Positions 46,301 to 57,317 of a DNA stretch of 64,000 nt are shown piece by piece; within the stretch, counting starts at the first letter, position 1, and every line of letters begins with the position of its first letter. The notes beneath the pieces are model-generated. The model saw only the letters and a program-made list of their open reading frames with translations. It was not told the origin of the DNA and made no database searches. Source of the DNA: Nymphaea colorata (lineage: Eukaryota > Streptophyta > Magnoliopsida > Nymphaeales > Nymphaeaceae). The translations under genes were made by a program, and so were the position numbers. The stretch spans positions 13,753,858 to 13,817,857 of the forward strand of contig NC_045144.1 in assembly GCF_008831285.2 (NCBI RefSeq), read 5' to 3'.

Positions 46301-47405
46301 GGGGGCCTAACCCCAACACAGTCATTGTCCAGTAAAAAGGATTAGGAAAAGTACCTTTGAAATGAAGGCTAATTTCCTGTACCGGTTCGGTCAATGCAAA
46401 TAGATCGTATGCCAAGCATCAAGTTGGTGGGCCATTCTTAAATTAATTATTACCGGAGTGAGGAAGCTGGTGGTGACAGCAATTGACGCCCTTTGAATTA
46501 TTCTTGTTATATGGAGCTGTTTTTCTCATTAAATTGCGGGTGCTTTTTGTCATCACCTCTGTCGGCTCCAAGTCTACAGTCGGTCATTCCATAAGTTCTA
46601 GCTGCTGCAAAGTGTTGGCAAACTCATGTTCTGAAATCAACTCTTCATTTGGATATATAATAAGAATATTTCGATGAATGATTAAATTTTTTGTCACATG
46701 TTTTAAGACTATTGAAAAACTTATAATTTGGAATCGAACCACCTCTATTGAACAATTCCACTACATACGTGCCACCATGCCCTAGAAGCAACGCCATGCA
46801 AACAAGTCCGACGCATTTAGCAAATCAGATGTTCATTTGTAGGGATATCAATGAATCAGATTTGAATCAAATATATTTTTAACTGCATCTATTTTTTTTG
46901 GATACTCATATACTAACTCAGATTCGAATTGGGATTTGAATATGAATGATGACAAGTCATATCCAACTAAAAAATCTGGCTTCACAATATGAATATATAT
47001 ATGTATGTGCGTGTGTGTATATATATATATTTGGTTTAACTCATTTAACTTGTTAACTTGTTTTACAACTCAAGCTTGACTTCTTTAACATTTCAAATAT
47101 AAATTTAAACTTGAAATTAACTTGTTTATAAACAAGTCAACTCGCAAGTCAAGTTGTTTCTAGCGAGTTGAAGTTGAATCCGAGTTGTCTTGACTTGTTG
47201 GTCAGACTTAACCACCCCTCTACAATCATGTAAGCATGCATTTCTTTCTTTCTACAAGTTACTGTTAAGATACGTAGACCTTTGTTTCTTCACCAAAGGT
47301 ACGTGAAACTTCCCCTTCGATCACCACCACCACCACTTTATCCTTTCTTGCGAAAAGAATGTGTTGGTACCAACATTAATATTGAACTTCCAAACCACAA
47401 AGCAC
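46301..47405. other. Non-coding stretch with hAT-like repeat pieces
   Basis: 46840-47220 carries repeated GATTTGAATC and AACTTGTT/CAAGTCAACTCG motifs typical of decayed hAT-type subterminal regions. The 64-codon frame at 46483-46677 has no family resemblance. No gene is seen. Confidence 0.4.
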
Positions 47406-47409
47406 CCGA

Positions 47410-47620
47410 CTAAGGGTGGGGAATGGGCCGGGTACCTCATGGGTAGTTTGGTACCGGGTCCATAATGAGCTGGTCTTGGGCAGGTTATTTGACACATGGG
47501 CTGGCCCAACTAAAAAAAACCATCGGGCCAAACTGGCCCTGCTACTAAAAGACCACCAGGCCCGGCTGGCCTGAGTCTGGTTTTGGGGGTCCCAGTTGTT
47601 TCGATAGCTAAGGGTAGAAT
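47410..47620. mobile_element. hAT-like non-autonomous fragment (GGGCCGGG type)
   Basis: Starts TAAGGGTGGGGAATGGGCCGGGTACC and repeats GGGCCGGG/GCTGGCC/GCCCGGC motifs through to 47600. Such ends are common in plant hAT MITEs. The second end and target duplication were not identified. Confidence 0.45.
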
Positions 47621-47629
47621 CAGACTAAT

Positions 47630-47983
47630 TGGTTAGGGACAAAAACCTGACCCTCTAAATATGATATTTAGTGTTTTTATTAAAATCTAACCTTACTAAT
47701 GTAATCTTACTTAAGTTAGGTTGATGAAAAATGTATATTAAGTTGATCATTTTTTAGGTTTTAGTAGTGCTTAAGCAAAAATGAATTGCTTTGATAGCAT
47801 CACATTTTGATAATAGGAACTTGAACATTTTTCATAAAACCAACTTAATTCAAATCATGTTTTATATCAAAATAGTTTTTATAAATATATTAGGATGTTT
47901 ATATTTTATTTAGAATATTTTTTAACAAAAAATTAAAGTGTCTAGTTTTTATCATTGACCTATGTGTCAGATCTTTACCAATT

Positions 47984-48053
<70 letters not shown>

Positions 48054-48488
48054 GGAGAGAGAGAGAGAGAAGTTGGTAAAAACTAGACCACTTGAGTAAT
48101 AGACAAAAACCAGACCTATTGAAATTAATTATTAAAATATTTCTTTTTGAAATCTAACCTTACAGATATAATCTTAAGAATGAATTGATGAGAAATACAT
48201 ACTAAGTTAGTTGTTTTCTTACTTAAATTATGTTGTTTTTAATACTAACAAGATGAACAGCTCTTATAACATCAAAATTTTGAAAGTATAAGCTATAAAG
48301 ATCATTTTTTTTTTTTACAAAAATGACTTAAGTTAAAACAAGATTTATATTAAATTAGTGTTTATAAATGCATTAGAAGGTTCATATTTTGTTTAAAACA
48401 CTTTTAACGTGAATTTAAGAGGTCTGTCTTTTATCCCTTACGCAAGTGGTCTTCCCTACAAATCACTCTACATACACACACACACACA

Positions 48489-48559
<71 letters not shown>

Positions 48560-48560
48560 A
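47630..48560. repeat. Diverged tandem duplication (about 475 bp) with CT/TA microsatellites
   Basis: 47630-47995 and 48095-48480 are related: AATCTAACCTTAC near 47683 and 48151, TTTATAAATATATTAGGATGTT near 47878 and TTTATAAATGCATTAGAAGGTT near 48361. Each copy is followed by a microsatellite: CT then TA at 47989-48048, and CA then TA at 48474-48556. No coding content. Confidence 0.7.
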
Positions 48561-48599
48561 TCAAATTTTGTCCAAAAGAAGTGGTCTATGAAAATTATG

Positions 48600-51282
48600 T
48601 CGTACATCAAACATTATGCACTCATTCCCATACTTTCCATTTCTACGCTTATCATTCTTCCGTCATTTGTTTTTTCAAAAAGATGCAAGTAATTCATAAT
48701 CATGGGACAAAAAAGAATGCTCCATTTTAGATCCATATTTCTTAATTTTGATGCTGTCGGTTTGATTAAATTATGTCCTTTGTTAATTTTGTGCTTTGTG
48801 ATATATAAATGTGTTTTTGCCATTTAATTAGCTTTTCAAATTAAAGGATCCTTCATTTAATGAAGACTTAAAAATATATATAACCTTCAGCATGTTGCAT
48901 TATTGTTCACCATTCACGTTCCATCATTTCTCCATGCCGGAGAGCCAAAAAGAGCTACGACGACGGATGCATGTGATCAGCTTCTTATTTGAACATATGT
49001 CCAACAGAACCGCTTTTTCCAACTGGGTTTTGGTTTGAATTTTCAAATCCGACAGCTGAAATAATGCTGGCAGATACGTATAACTTAAACACAGAAGCAT
49101 TTGGATCCGGGTGAGGATTATGCCAAAAGTGATGTCTGGATCTGTTTCTAAATGGATTTCAGATTCTGTTTCAGTAACTGGATTTTGATCTAATGAAAAT
49201 TTATATTCGAAAGTGGGCTCAGGCTTAGTAAATAGGTTAGGAATAGGTGCTGTATTAGACTACCATATAACTTATTTGACATGTTCAAGGAGTTCTAACA
49301 AAGGGTGTAGCATAGCTGGTAGAACCGGCTGGCATGTAAACGGTATGTCATCAGCTTGATTTCCATGGGTACTACTTTCTTGAACTGAAAATCATATCAC
49401 CACTGCCACCATTAAACATGGGGGAAGAGGTCAGCTTCAAACATATCATTCCCCAACCGAGGCAGATGTTTTGTGAAGAATACACAAAAATACTGACTGC
49501 CTGATGACGAACAAAAAGGAAGGAGGAGATATATATGAAGCCATTCGGCCTAAAGAGTGCATATTCACAAAAAGAAAAAAAAGAAAAAGTTCCCCCTTTT
49601 TTCTCTTTTGAATTTACTAAATAAATTATTTATACATGCTGAAGAATAGCCATCGAAAATATCTCAACCAAGATATCAAATGATTTTTGCCACGCACTTT
49701 AGATTTCTGCATTATTAATTGAAGAAGCGCAATAATTCTTTTTTTATTTTTCATGGAGACTGGTTTTTTTCCACCCCCGTGAAGAGATGCAACTTTCTTC
49801 CACCTGTGCCCATCACCCTTAGTGTTCACAGAGCTTGTGTTGGGATCTATTACGATCCATACCATGAGCATACTGGGTCGTGACAACGACTACATGATGT
49901 GAACCTCAAACCTCTTAAAGGTGGACCGCCTTGCTACTCACTGTACTACAACCTCTATTGTGACAGATTTTAACAACACAAAATTAAAAAAAAAAAAAAA
50001 CCTTCAGGCCACAGAAATGGACGTCTGATTTCAGTTTTCCTATATAGATATGTCATCCTTAAATCTGATAGTCCAATGGTTGGTTCAGTCCTTTTCTAAT
50101 GAATTTTATAGGCTACTTTTCAAATCCAACCACGATTAATGCCCAAAACTATAAGTAAAAAAAAAAAAATTTTGACCTTTATTCTAATTTTTTACATGAT
50201 TACTTGACTCATAAGACTAACTGACGGCGTAGTGGCTGGTGTTAGCAACCAGCCAACGATCCTGCACAACCAGCCACATGCACATATGTAAGCAAACTAT
50301 GGGTGCTTGTCTATTAGAGATCTGCGAGAGAAATGATGTGCATATTCAGCATTGCTGGCCATAGAAGTTTTTTTCATTTTTATGATCTTAGCGCTTGTAG
50401 TAAATAAAACAATGGCTGGTGCTTGATCTTTTCAAAAGTGATAAATGCTATGAGGGACCATAGATGGCCCAAAGAAAGAGATATATAGGAACCCTGTTTG
50501 TATTGTGCTAGCGTCGATGGTCCTAAATAGCCACACTTTTTCTGTGGCTAGTAGACCAAAGGTGGTCGCGATGGGTTGGAGTGACAACATTGGCCATTTT
50601 CAATCGTAGTTCCCAACAAGCGGAACAAATGCCATCAACGACAAAAGCTGCCACGATGGTTTTTCTCAGTTACCCTGTGATGAAATATCGGACACACTTG
50701 AAAAACAAAAACAAAATATATTTGTAAAGAAGAAGATCGCGTGGAAACATGAAATTATTGACCACAAAAGCAACTATATGCCCTTAAAAATATACAAATA
50801 CACTTTCTTAATACAAAGATAACTATGTTACCTTTATTTTCTTGGCATACTAGTAAATGCCCGTTATTTGCATTCAACTAACTGAAAATATGCATCTGAC
50901 TTGCGGAACATGTGTTTGACGGTCACCCATAGGCAGATACGTTGTACGTCAAGTAACAAAACTGAAAAAAATTCAGGAAAATGACAAAAATTATTAGCAC
51001 CACAATTTACTAATAAGTTCATCTATTGCTACCAAATTTCTTGAAACAGAACTAAACTTTTTTATTAGCGACAACAATTTACTAACAAGTTCACATCTGA
51101 TGGTAGCTGTTATTGACGTGCAAAACTAGCTCCTCGCACCACCAATACTTTCGCCCATAGCCCACTTGCAGTAGCGTAAGTTATTCGCAATGGCTTTTGC
51201 CCTAACGGCTAGCCAATGGCAGCCGTTGTCAGTTGTAGCATGTTGAAATGGTTTTTAAGCAAAGGCGGAGTTAAAAGTTTTT
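48600..51282. other. Long non-coding stretch
   Basis: I see no gene. At 49305-49385 GTAGCATAGCTGGTAGAA followed by GCTTGATTTCC resembles a tRNA-type A and B box and may be an old SINE or tRNA relic. A perfect 7-bp stem AGCCACA-TGTGGCT lies near 50532. GGCGGAG at 51264, just before the gap, may begin another copy of the small repeat seen at 41128. The remainder is featureless. Confidence 0.45.
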
Positions 51283-51382
51283 NNNNNNNNNNNNNNNNNN
51301 NNNNNNNNNNNNNNNNNNNNNNNNNNNNNNNNNNNNNNNNNNNNNNNNNNNNNNNNNNNNNNNNNNNNNNNNNNNNNNNNNN
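51283..51382. other. Assembly gap (100 N)
   Basis: The gap cuts the gypsy element in its RT domain. RNase H, integrase and the second LTR should lie in it, which needs many kilobases, so the true gap must be larger or the join is wrong. Confidence 0.98.
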
Positions 51383-52465
51383 TGATGAATTCTGCCTTGC
51401 AAGCTGCGTAGCTCCTTAAGATTTGTTGGGGGTGACATTTCGATGATCGCCTTTGCTTTGGAAGGATCCATCTCGATTCCCTTTTGACTGACCATAAATC
51501 CCAAAAGCTTACCGGATTCCACACCAAATACACATTTTTGTGGATTCAATCTAAGTTTGTATTGTAAGAGTCTATCAAAAACTTGAGAGAGAATGTTGAT
51601 GTGATTCTCCCTTGTTTTTGACTTAATTAGTAGATCATCTACATATGCATCCATGATTTGATGCATTTGGTCATGAAAAATAGCTGCCATAGCCTTTGAT
51701 ATGTTGCCCCAGCGTTCTTCAAACCAAATGGCATTACTGTATAGCAGAAGGTACCCCATGGGGTTGTAAATGATGTTTTGGCTTGATCTTGAGCTGCCAA
51801 CTTAATTTGGTTATAACCAGAATATCCATCCATAAAGGAGAACATAGCGTGACCTGCGTACTGTCTACCAACAAGTCAATGTTTGGAAGTGGGTAGTCAT
51901 CCTTTGGTGTAGCCTTATTCAAATCTCTGAAATCGATGCAGAGCCGAATTTTACCATTTTTCTTTGGGACTACCACAATGTTTGCTAACCATTCAGGATA
52001 GTCGATTGTTCGGATGAACCCTGCCTTTAGTAGGTCTTCCAGGCCTTCCTTAACTTGCCCCTCAAGACGAGGGTCTAGTTTCCTCAACTTTTGTTTGATT
52101 GGCTTGCATTCTGGTTTCAATGGTAGTCGATGCTCGACTAATTTTGTATCAAGTCCTGGCATGTCCTCATAAGTCCACGCAAAGGCTTCTTGATGCTTTT
52201 TGAGGAAATCTATCAACACTTTTCTTTCTTCTGCTGAGAGACTTGTTCCAATTTGCAAAATCTTTGGACTCTCTTCCGTGCCAATGTTAATTTCCTCAAT
52301 CGGATCATTAATCAGAGGTGACGGTTGATCTTGCTTTCTCATTTGGATGAACTCTGGACATTCGGCCTCTGTGAGTTCTGGATTTATCTCCTTAAAAGCT
52401 TTTGATGTTTGATCCTCAAATGCCATCCTAAAGATTGTAAAGAAGTTAGATGAAATTTGAGACAT
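51383..52465 (-). pseudogene. gypsy reverse transcriptase, N-terminal part (frameshifted)
   Basis: Frame one (52465-51734) covers the linker after the G-patch region and the RT start (LVEHRLPLKPECKPIKQKLR, WLANIVVVPKKNGKIRLCID, FRDLNKA). Near 51860 the frame shifts: FSFMDGYSGYNQIKLAAQ, TTPWGTFCYTVMPFGLKNAG. Near 51700 it shifts again: MDAYVDDLLIKSK, holding the catalytic YVDD, then FLGFMVSQ-like LLGFMVSQKGIE, up to the gap. The domain has all key motifs but across three frames. The frameshifts may be real decay or assembly indels. Confidence 0.85.
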
Positions 52466-52584
52466 TGTATATGAAAGTAATTTGCATTTGTCATTGTATT
52501 TTTGAAGGTATTACAAAATGAAGACACTTGGTCTATTTGAGTACAATGACGACAAAATGACAAAATGATGGCGGATTTGTTGAT

Positions 52585-53490
52585 TCAAGTTGATGGTGAA
52601 CATCCGCCTATGGTATTGCTCTTGACGAAAGGTACTGGCTTGAATTCTTCCTCAACATCCACTTTTTCATAGCTTTGGCACCCCAAGGCTTGAGTGCCTC
52701 GTTGTCCTGTCAAGGTAACTGGTTCCAAGATTCCATTTTCATGTTTGCCAAGGCCAGTAAATGGCTGGTAGCCATGGCGTATGAGTAAATCCAATCCTTT
52801 CTCATTCTGGCAGAATTTCTTGAACAACGGATGACTTTTGTAACTTGTTTCAAGTTTGGTACCCCTTTTCACCCATACCTGTTTCTTTGGTTTCTGAATG
52901 GCCAACCTGCTAAGACTTTGAGATATTTCTTCTTCTTTGCAGACTCGAATACTGGGTACCTCAATTGTATATGTTGGTACCGGAATCATTGGGTGTACAA
53001 GCCGACTTTCCCTATCCTCTGCATAGATGGTTATAGAATTCCCGTTGTAAGTCCATTTGACACACTGATGTAGAGTGGAGGGAACTGCATTGGTAGCATG
53101 GATCCATGGCCTGCCAAGCAACAAGTTGAAGGAGGGTTCTATATCCACCACATGAAATAAAACCCGATGATACGTCTCAGAAATATTCAAATCCAGACAT
53201 ATGCATCCTAGGCATGGTTGTCCTGTCCCGTCATATCCATGGATGAAAATTTTGGATGGAGTATAGTCAGCCTGTCTTATGCCCAACTCACGAGCTGTTT
53301 GTTGTGGACAGATGTTCAGGCTTGCTCCACCATCAATTAAAACGTGGGAGACTCTGGTGCCCCTTGTCTCTATCACTATGTGCAAGGCGTCATTGTGCGA
53401 TGCACCTCCAGTTGGTAGATCTTTATCAGAGAATGTGATCGGACTATTTTCACATAATTCAAAAGCCCATTCATTCCCCCTGTTAGGGCT
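52585..53490 (-). pseudogene. gypsy protease with G-patch domain
   Basis: The 266-codon frame (53385-52585) begins HIVIETRGTRVSHVLIDGGAS: the retropepsin site reads D-G-G-A-S, in a context typical of Tat elements, and LLGRPWIH follows at residues 89-96. A start piece (ITFSDKDLP) lies just upstream in the same frame as protease but in a different frame from gag. At residues 197-240 (52797-52665) there is a G-patch motif, LLIRHGYQPFTGLGKHENGI, a glycine-rich RNA-binding module. Protease would process the polyprotein. A G-patch downstream of a retroviral-type protease is known in betaretroviruses; a functional link here is inference. Confidence 0.8.
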
Positions 53491-55153
53491 AAACCCTCCC
53501 TTCTTGACTTCAGGTAAGGGTCCAATTCATTGAAAATGGATTCCAATGGTTCAGGGTCGCACACTTGTGACTTCTGATCAATCTCTGTCAGATGGTCTTG
53601 TTTAACCAGTCCGGTTTGTGCATTGATGGATCCTTTATCATGTTTGAAAAGCAATCCAAAGAAATCCAGGGACGCTGTATCCCTTTTGTTTGTCACCATA
53701 ATTTGACAACCTGTTGAAAATCTGACCATCGAAACTATTCCTTTGCCATGTTTAGGAAAAGGATTCTTGAGAATGTCCGGCTGTTCACTGACCTCTTTGA
53801 TTATTTCTTTGTCAACTGCATCTTGCACAATATTTTTAAGTACAAGGCAGTCTTCTGTATCATGTCCTGGAGCGCGATGAAATTTGCAGAATTGCTCTTT
53901 GTTTTTCCCCATCATTGGTGGGGGGTTGGAGACTTTTGGGAGAAACAGAGTACCTCTTTCGATTAGCATATGCATGACCTCTTCATAACTTTGTTGTAAT
54001 GGGGTAAATTTTCTATCGTACCCCCATCCAGGATGTTTGTTTTTGGTGCCACTACTACTGCCACTAGCTTTGTCCATTACCCCTTTATTCTTAGGATATT
54101 CGGACTTTTCTTTCTTGAAGGCTGCAGCGTTGGCCACGATGTTGGCTGGAGCATTCTGACTTCTGCTATTCTTTTTTGTATCTTCCCTTACTTTTACCGG
54201 GATGACAGCATCAAAAGCTCCATTCTCAATTCCTGCTTCAATGCATTCTGCCCTCTCAGTGAGATCGATGAAAGACTTGATTGGAGCATTGGAAATGAGG
54301 CTCCTTAATGGTTGTGTCAAATTGTTTACGATCAATCCCAGTGCATGGGATTGAGAGATTGGGTCTCTCATCTTGTTGCAAGAAGACCTCCACCTCTGAA
54401 TAAAATCTCTCACCTTTTCACCTGGCCTCTGTTTTAGATAGCATAATGTGGTGATCGTTGGTGCAGTTTCAACGTTTTGAATGAACCTTTCGATGAAAAG
54501 GTTGATTAACATGTCAAAATTTTTCAATTCCACTGGGTTGATGTGTTCCCGATACCATTGTGCTGCAATTCCTTCTAGGCTTCTAGGGAAACATCGAAAG
54601 AGGGCCCTATGATTGTGGCGGAATTGTAGCATTCAGCAAAGAACATGGCCAAATGTGCCTTTGGGTCTCCATGGCCATCAAATTTGATAAATTTCTTGGG
54701 CAAGTTTTTTATGTGTTTGTCATTTTCGAAGCTTTCGTAGAAATCTTCGCAAGTGAAATTCCTCTTGTTCTTGCCTTTAAGTTGTACTGCATTTAACTTT
54801 TTTTCAACTTCCTGGATTTTTGTTTTCCAGGATTCTCCCTTCTTCTTTTTCTTGGGAGTTTTCGGTTCTTCCTCACTACTAGATTCTGTTGTAGCGTCTT
54901 CAGAAGAGTCTGAACTGCTTGATGAGTACTTTCTTGTTTTCTTCCCTTTCTTTTTGGCTTTTTCTGCCTGCGCTTGTTCTTCATTGAACATGATCATGTA
55001 TTTCCGAAATCTTCTGTATTCCTCAAATTCTGGGTCATTTATTTCCAGCTTGGGAGGTGTTTCTGAAGAGGATTCTTCTCCCCTGTCTCCTATAAAAGGT
55101 TGATCAAGCTCCATTTCACTCCTTCTCCTGCTTTGGCTTCTGGTTTCAACCAT
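53490..55153 (-). pseudogene. gypsy gag (frameshifted)
   Basis: Likely start at 55153 (MVETRSQSRRRSEMELDQPF). An acidic and lysine-rich N-terminal region with a serine run (SSSSSDSSEDATTESSSEEE) and a predicted charged coil follow. The retrotransposon gag domain begins FIKFDGHGDPKAHLAMF and shifts frame near 54600, continuing LEGIAAQWYREHI, RPGEKVRDFIQRWR. A zinc knuckle of C-x2-H-x4-H-x4-C type (CKFHRAPGHDTEDC) lies at about 53888-53846. The frame ends at 53376 after a second shift near 53490. Gag would build the particle and bind the RNA. Two frameshifts break this copy. Confidence 0.82.
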
Positions 55154-55336
55154 AAAGCGGATGTTCACCTTGCAAGAAGAAAAATTGAAAATGTTAGGAT
55201 GTGAATTGATGAGAGGTGACAAATTTTGATTACATATTAAAAGAAAGATGAGAATGACAAAACTTGACAAAGTTTAACATAACTTGACAAAACTTGACAA
55301 ATTTTGGCTTAATGACAATGAATTAGACATGACAAT

Positions 55337-56548
55337 CTAGGACAGAAGGATAGATGGGCGAACTTCATCCCACCATTTTACATATTCGGGACCCATTCCT
55401 GGACCAAGGACAAGATACAAGTGAGCAAATGATTCCCAACATTGCTGGGCATAGGTGTATATCCCGGACCACTCTTCAGTGTCTAGTTCACACTCCACAA
55501 TGGCTCCTTCCGACTCAATTGGATATGCCTTCCTCTGACGCAGTGAGAATTGCCTGAGGCAACGCTCCGGATGATATTCAATTATGAAAAACGGTCCCAA
55601 TAGAAGACTTCCTCTGACTGGGTTGTAAGTGTATCTTGACTTGATGACCTCTCGATCAAAGAAGTCCCAAATGATGGTGGAGTCATCAACTTCCTCCATC
55701 TTTCTGCGGTAGTGCTCCATACTAGATAACTGACCGTCTGTGTTTTGAAAATGACATGATTGTGGCCCCACATGTTTGTAGAACCATGCTTGCAGTGCAA
55801 AGACACATCCTTCTATCGAGTCTGCATCTCCAATTGAAAATTTGGCCAACCCTCTGTAAAGGAATGCCAAGGCTGCCATTGCTATGGAAATGTGACGGAC
55901 TTGGACATGCCCCCATTTTCTGAAGAGGCGAGCTATGCGGAAATCCATTATGTGTTCTTCATTATTGAAGAAGATAAGACCCACGGTACAAGTCACTATG
56001 GAGTTTTTGTACTTGTCTGCAACAGTTCTAGATAGTGACGCAGGGTTGACAAATTGGGAGTATGTTTCACCAAGCTCTTGTAGTTGAAGATATTGATGTC
56101 CATCTTTCTCTAGAAAATGCCAACTCCTTTTCCCTGTGAGTTTACGAATCACTTCTAGAGTTTTGACTTGACCTTGGTTTACAAGGAACTGGTCTTCAAT
56201 TGGACCTCTTGGGTCACCTTTTGGTTCTGGCAAACCCATAATGTTGGAGAACTCATCAAGAGTGATTGTCATTTCACCCCATGGAAACCAGAATGTGTTG
56301 GTCTTTGGGTTCCATCTTTCAGCAATTGCATGGATTAGATTGCCATTGATAGGCTGTATGGCAAGACTGACTGCTTCTTCAAGACCGCAATCCTCTAAGT
56401 GATCCGGGAACATACACCGAAAAGTTGGGTACCATGAAAGATACCACTGAGGTAGGTAGACTCCACTTGGGATGATGCGAAGTCCGGATCGGCCTTGACA
56501 TGACCCGAATAGGATGTGGTCATATGGGAAGATACTTTCTGAGTCCAT
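55337..56548 (-). CDS. Plant mobile domain (PMD) protein carried by the gypsy element
   Basis: A 403-codon frame without stops. Residues 77-110 read ERWNPKTNTFWFPWGEMTIT and LDEFSNIMGLP, the signature of the PMD family (aminotransferase-like plant mobile domain, PF10536; relatives include MAIN and MAIL1, needed for silencing and genome stability). It is followed by the large helical remainder of the domain. It lies between the LTR leader and gag, the place where Ogre/Tat elements carry an extra ORF. Start at 56548 (MDSESIFPYD) is the first ATG of the frame; a gap of 183 bp separates its stop from the gag start. The frame is intact although gag and pol are broken. Role in the element is not known to me; regulation or host interaction is only a guess. 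Confidence 0.85.
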   Translation of the reverse strand: MDSESIFPYDHILFGSCQGRSGLRIIPSGVYLPQWYLSWYPTFRCMFPDHLEDCGLEEAVSLAIQPINGNLIHAIAERWNPKTNTFWFPWGEMTITLDEFSNIMGLPEPKGDPRGPIEDQFLVNQGQVKTLEVIRKLTGKRSWHFLEKDGHQYLQLQELGETYSQFVNPASLSRTVADKYKNSIVTCTVGLIFFNNEEHIMDFRIARLFRKWGHVQVRHISIAMAALAFLYRGLAKFSIGDADSIEGCVFALQAWFYKHVGPQSCHFQNTDGQLSSMEHYRRKMEEVDDSTIIWDFFDREVIKSRYTYNPVRGSLLLGPFFIIEYHPERCLRQFSLRQRKAYPIESEGAIVECELDTEEWSGIYTYAQQCWESFAHLYLVLGPGMGPEYVKWWDEVRPSILLS

Positions 56549-57296
56549 CTAGACAAGAGAAGGTATTAGACTTTGACATGAATTGACCCAATAGAGACTC
56601 GAGAAGAGTTTTGACATTGGGTTTGGACATGGACTTAGGGCAAAGTAAAACATCACATGCGTCCAAACAAGCAGTTAATGAAAAATTGATAATGCAATTC
56701 CTAGGACTCTTGCCTATATGCATTATTTTGAAAATTGGTCTTGGAACCTATGGAAAATAAATGGGTAAATGATTCTAATTTATAGTACTAGCATTGACTC
56801 CTCCAAGGGTTTTCTAGATTTGGGCTCTCCATTTCTCCTTGTTCACCCATCGATATACCGGGACTATTGTCCGTTTCGGTACTAATGGGGGGACTTCTCA
56901 GTCCAATTGGGTGGTCCAGTTGTAAGGCTATATCTTGGACTAATGTCCTAGAAATAGCCCGGCAACATGATGACCGGGATATGATATAGGTAAGGATTTG
57001 TTTTTCAAAATTCATGAGAAGATGCAAAATAGATGGCTCTATTGCATACATTCCTAAGAGATAGATTTGAAATTTTGAGAGCATACATGGGCTGCATACA
57101 ATCCTTAAATTGAGGAGGGGTAGGATAAATTGAAATGAATGAGGTTCATGAAATCTCCTCAATGTACACTACATGATGTCGGTATGCATTTTTGTGAGTT
57201 TAATTTTTTTTTTTTTTTTTTTTGTGCAATTGATGTCCGACATTGGTGAAAATAACTCATATATGATCCAAATAAGTCTTTAGACAAACAATGACG
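56549..57296 (-). other. Leader of the gypsy element
   Basis: Between primer-binding site and PMD start, with an A run on the minus strand (57207-57224 as T on plus). A 124-codon minus frame (57162-56788) has no recognisable domain and is probably chance. It may hold the packaging signal. Confidence 0.5.
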
Positions 57297-57315
57297 GGTC
57301 CCACCGGGTGTGCCA
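57297..57315 (-). promoter_or_regulatory. Primer-binding site of the gypsy element (candidate)
   Basis: Minus strand reads TGGCACACCCGGTGGGAC, two bases after the LTR end. Position and TGG start fit a tRNA primer site. I do not assign the tRNA with certainty; Ogre elements are reported to use tRNA-Arg. Confidence 0.65.
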
Positions 57316-57317
57316 TC

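Noticed and set aside
46483-46677. 64-codon hydrophobic frame
   Set aside because: No start context, domain or neighbour that supports a gene.
54753-55103. Plus-strand 116-codon frame over gag
   Set aside because: Antisense shadow of the Lys/Glu/Ser-rich gag N-terminus.
56788-57162. 124-codon minus frame as an additional element gene
   Set aside because: No domain, ends in the leader; could not be supported.
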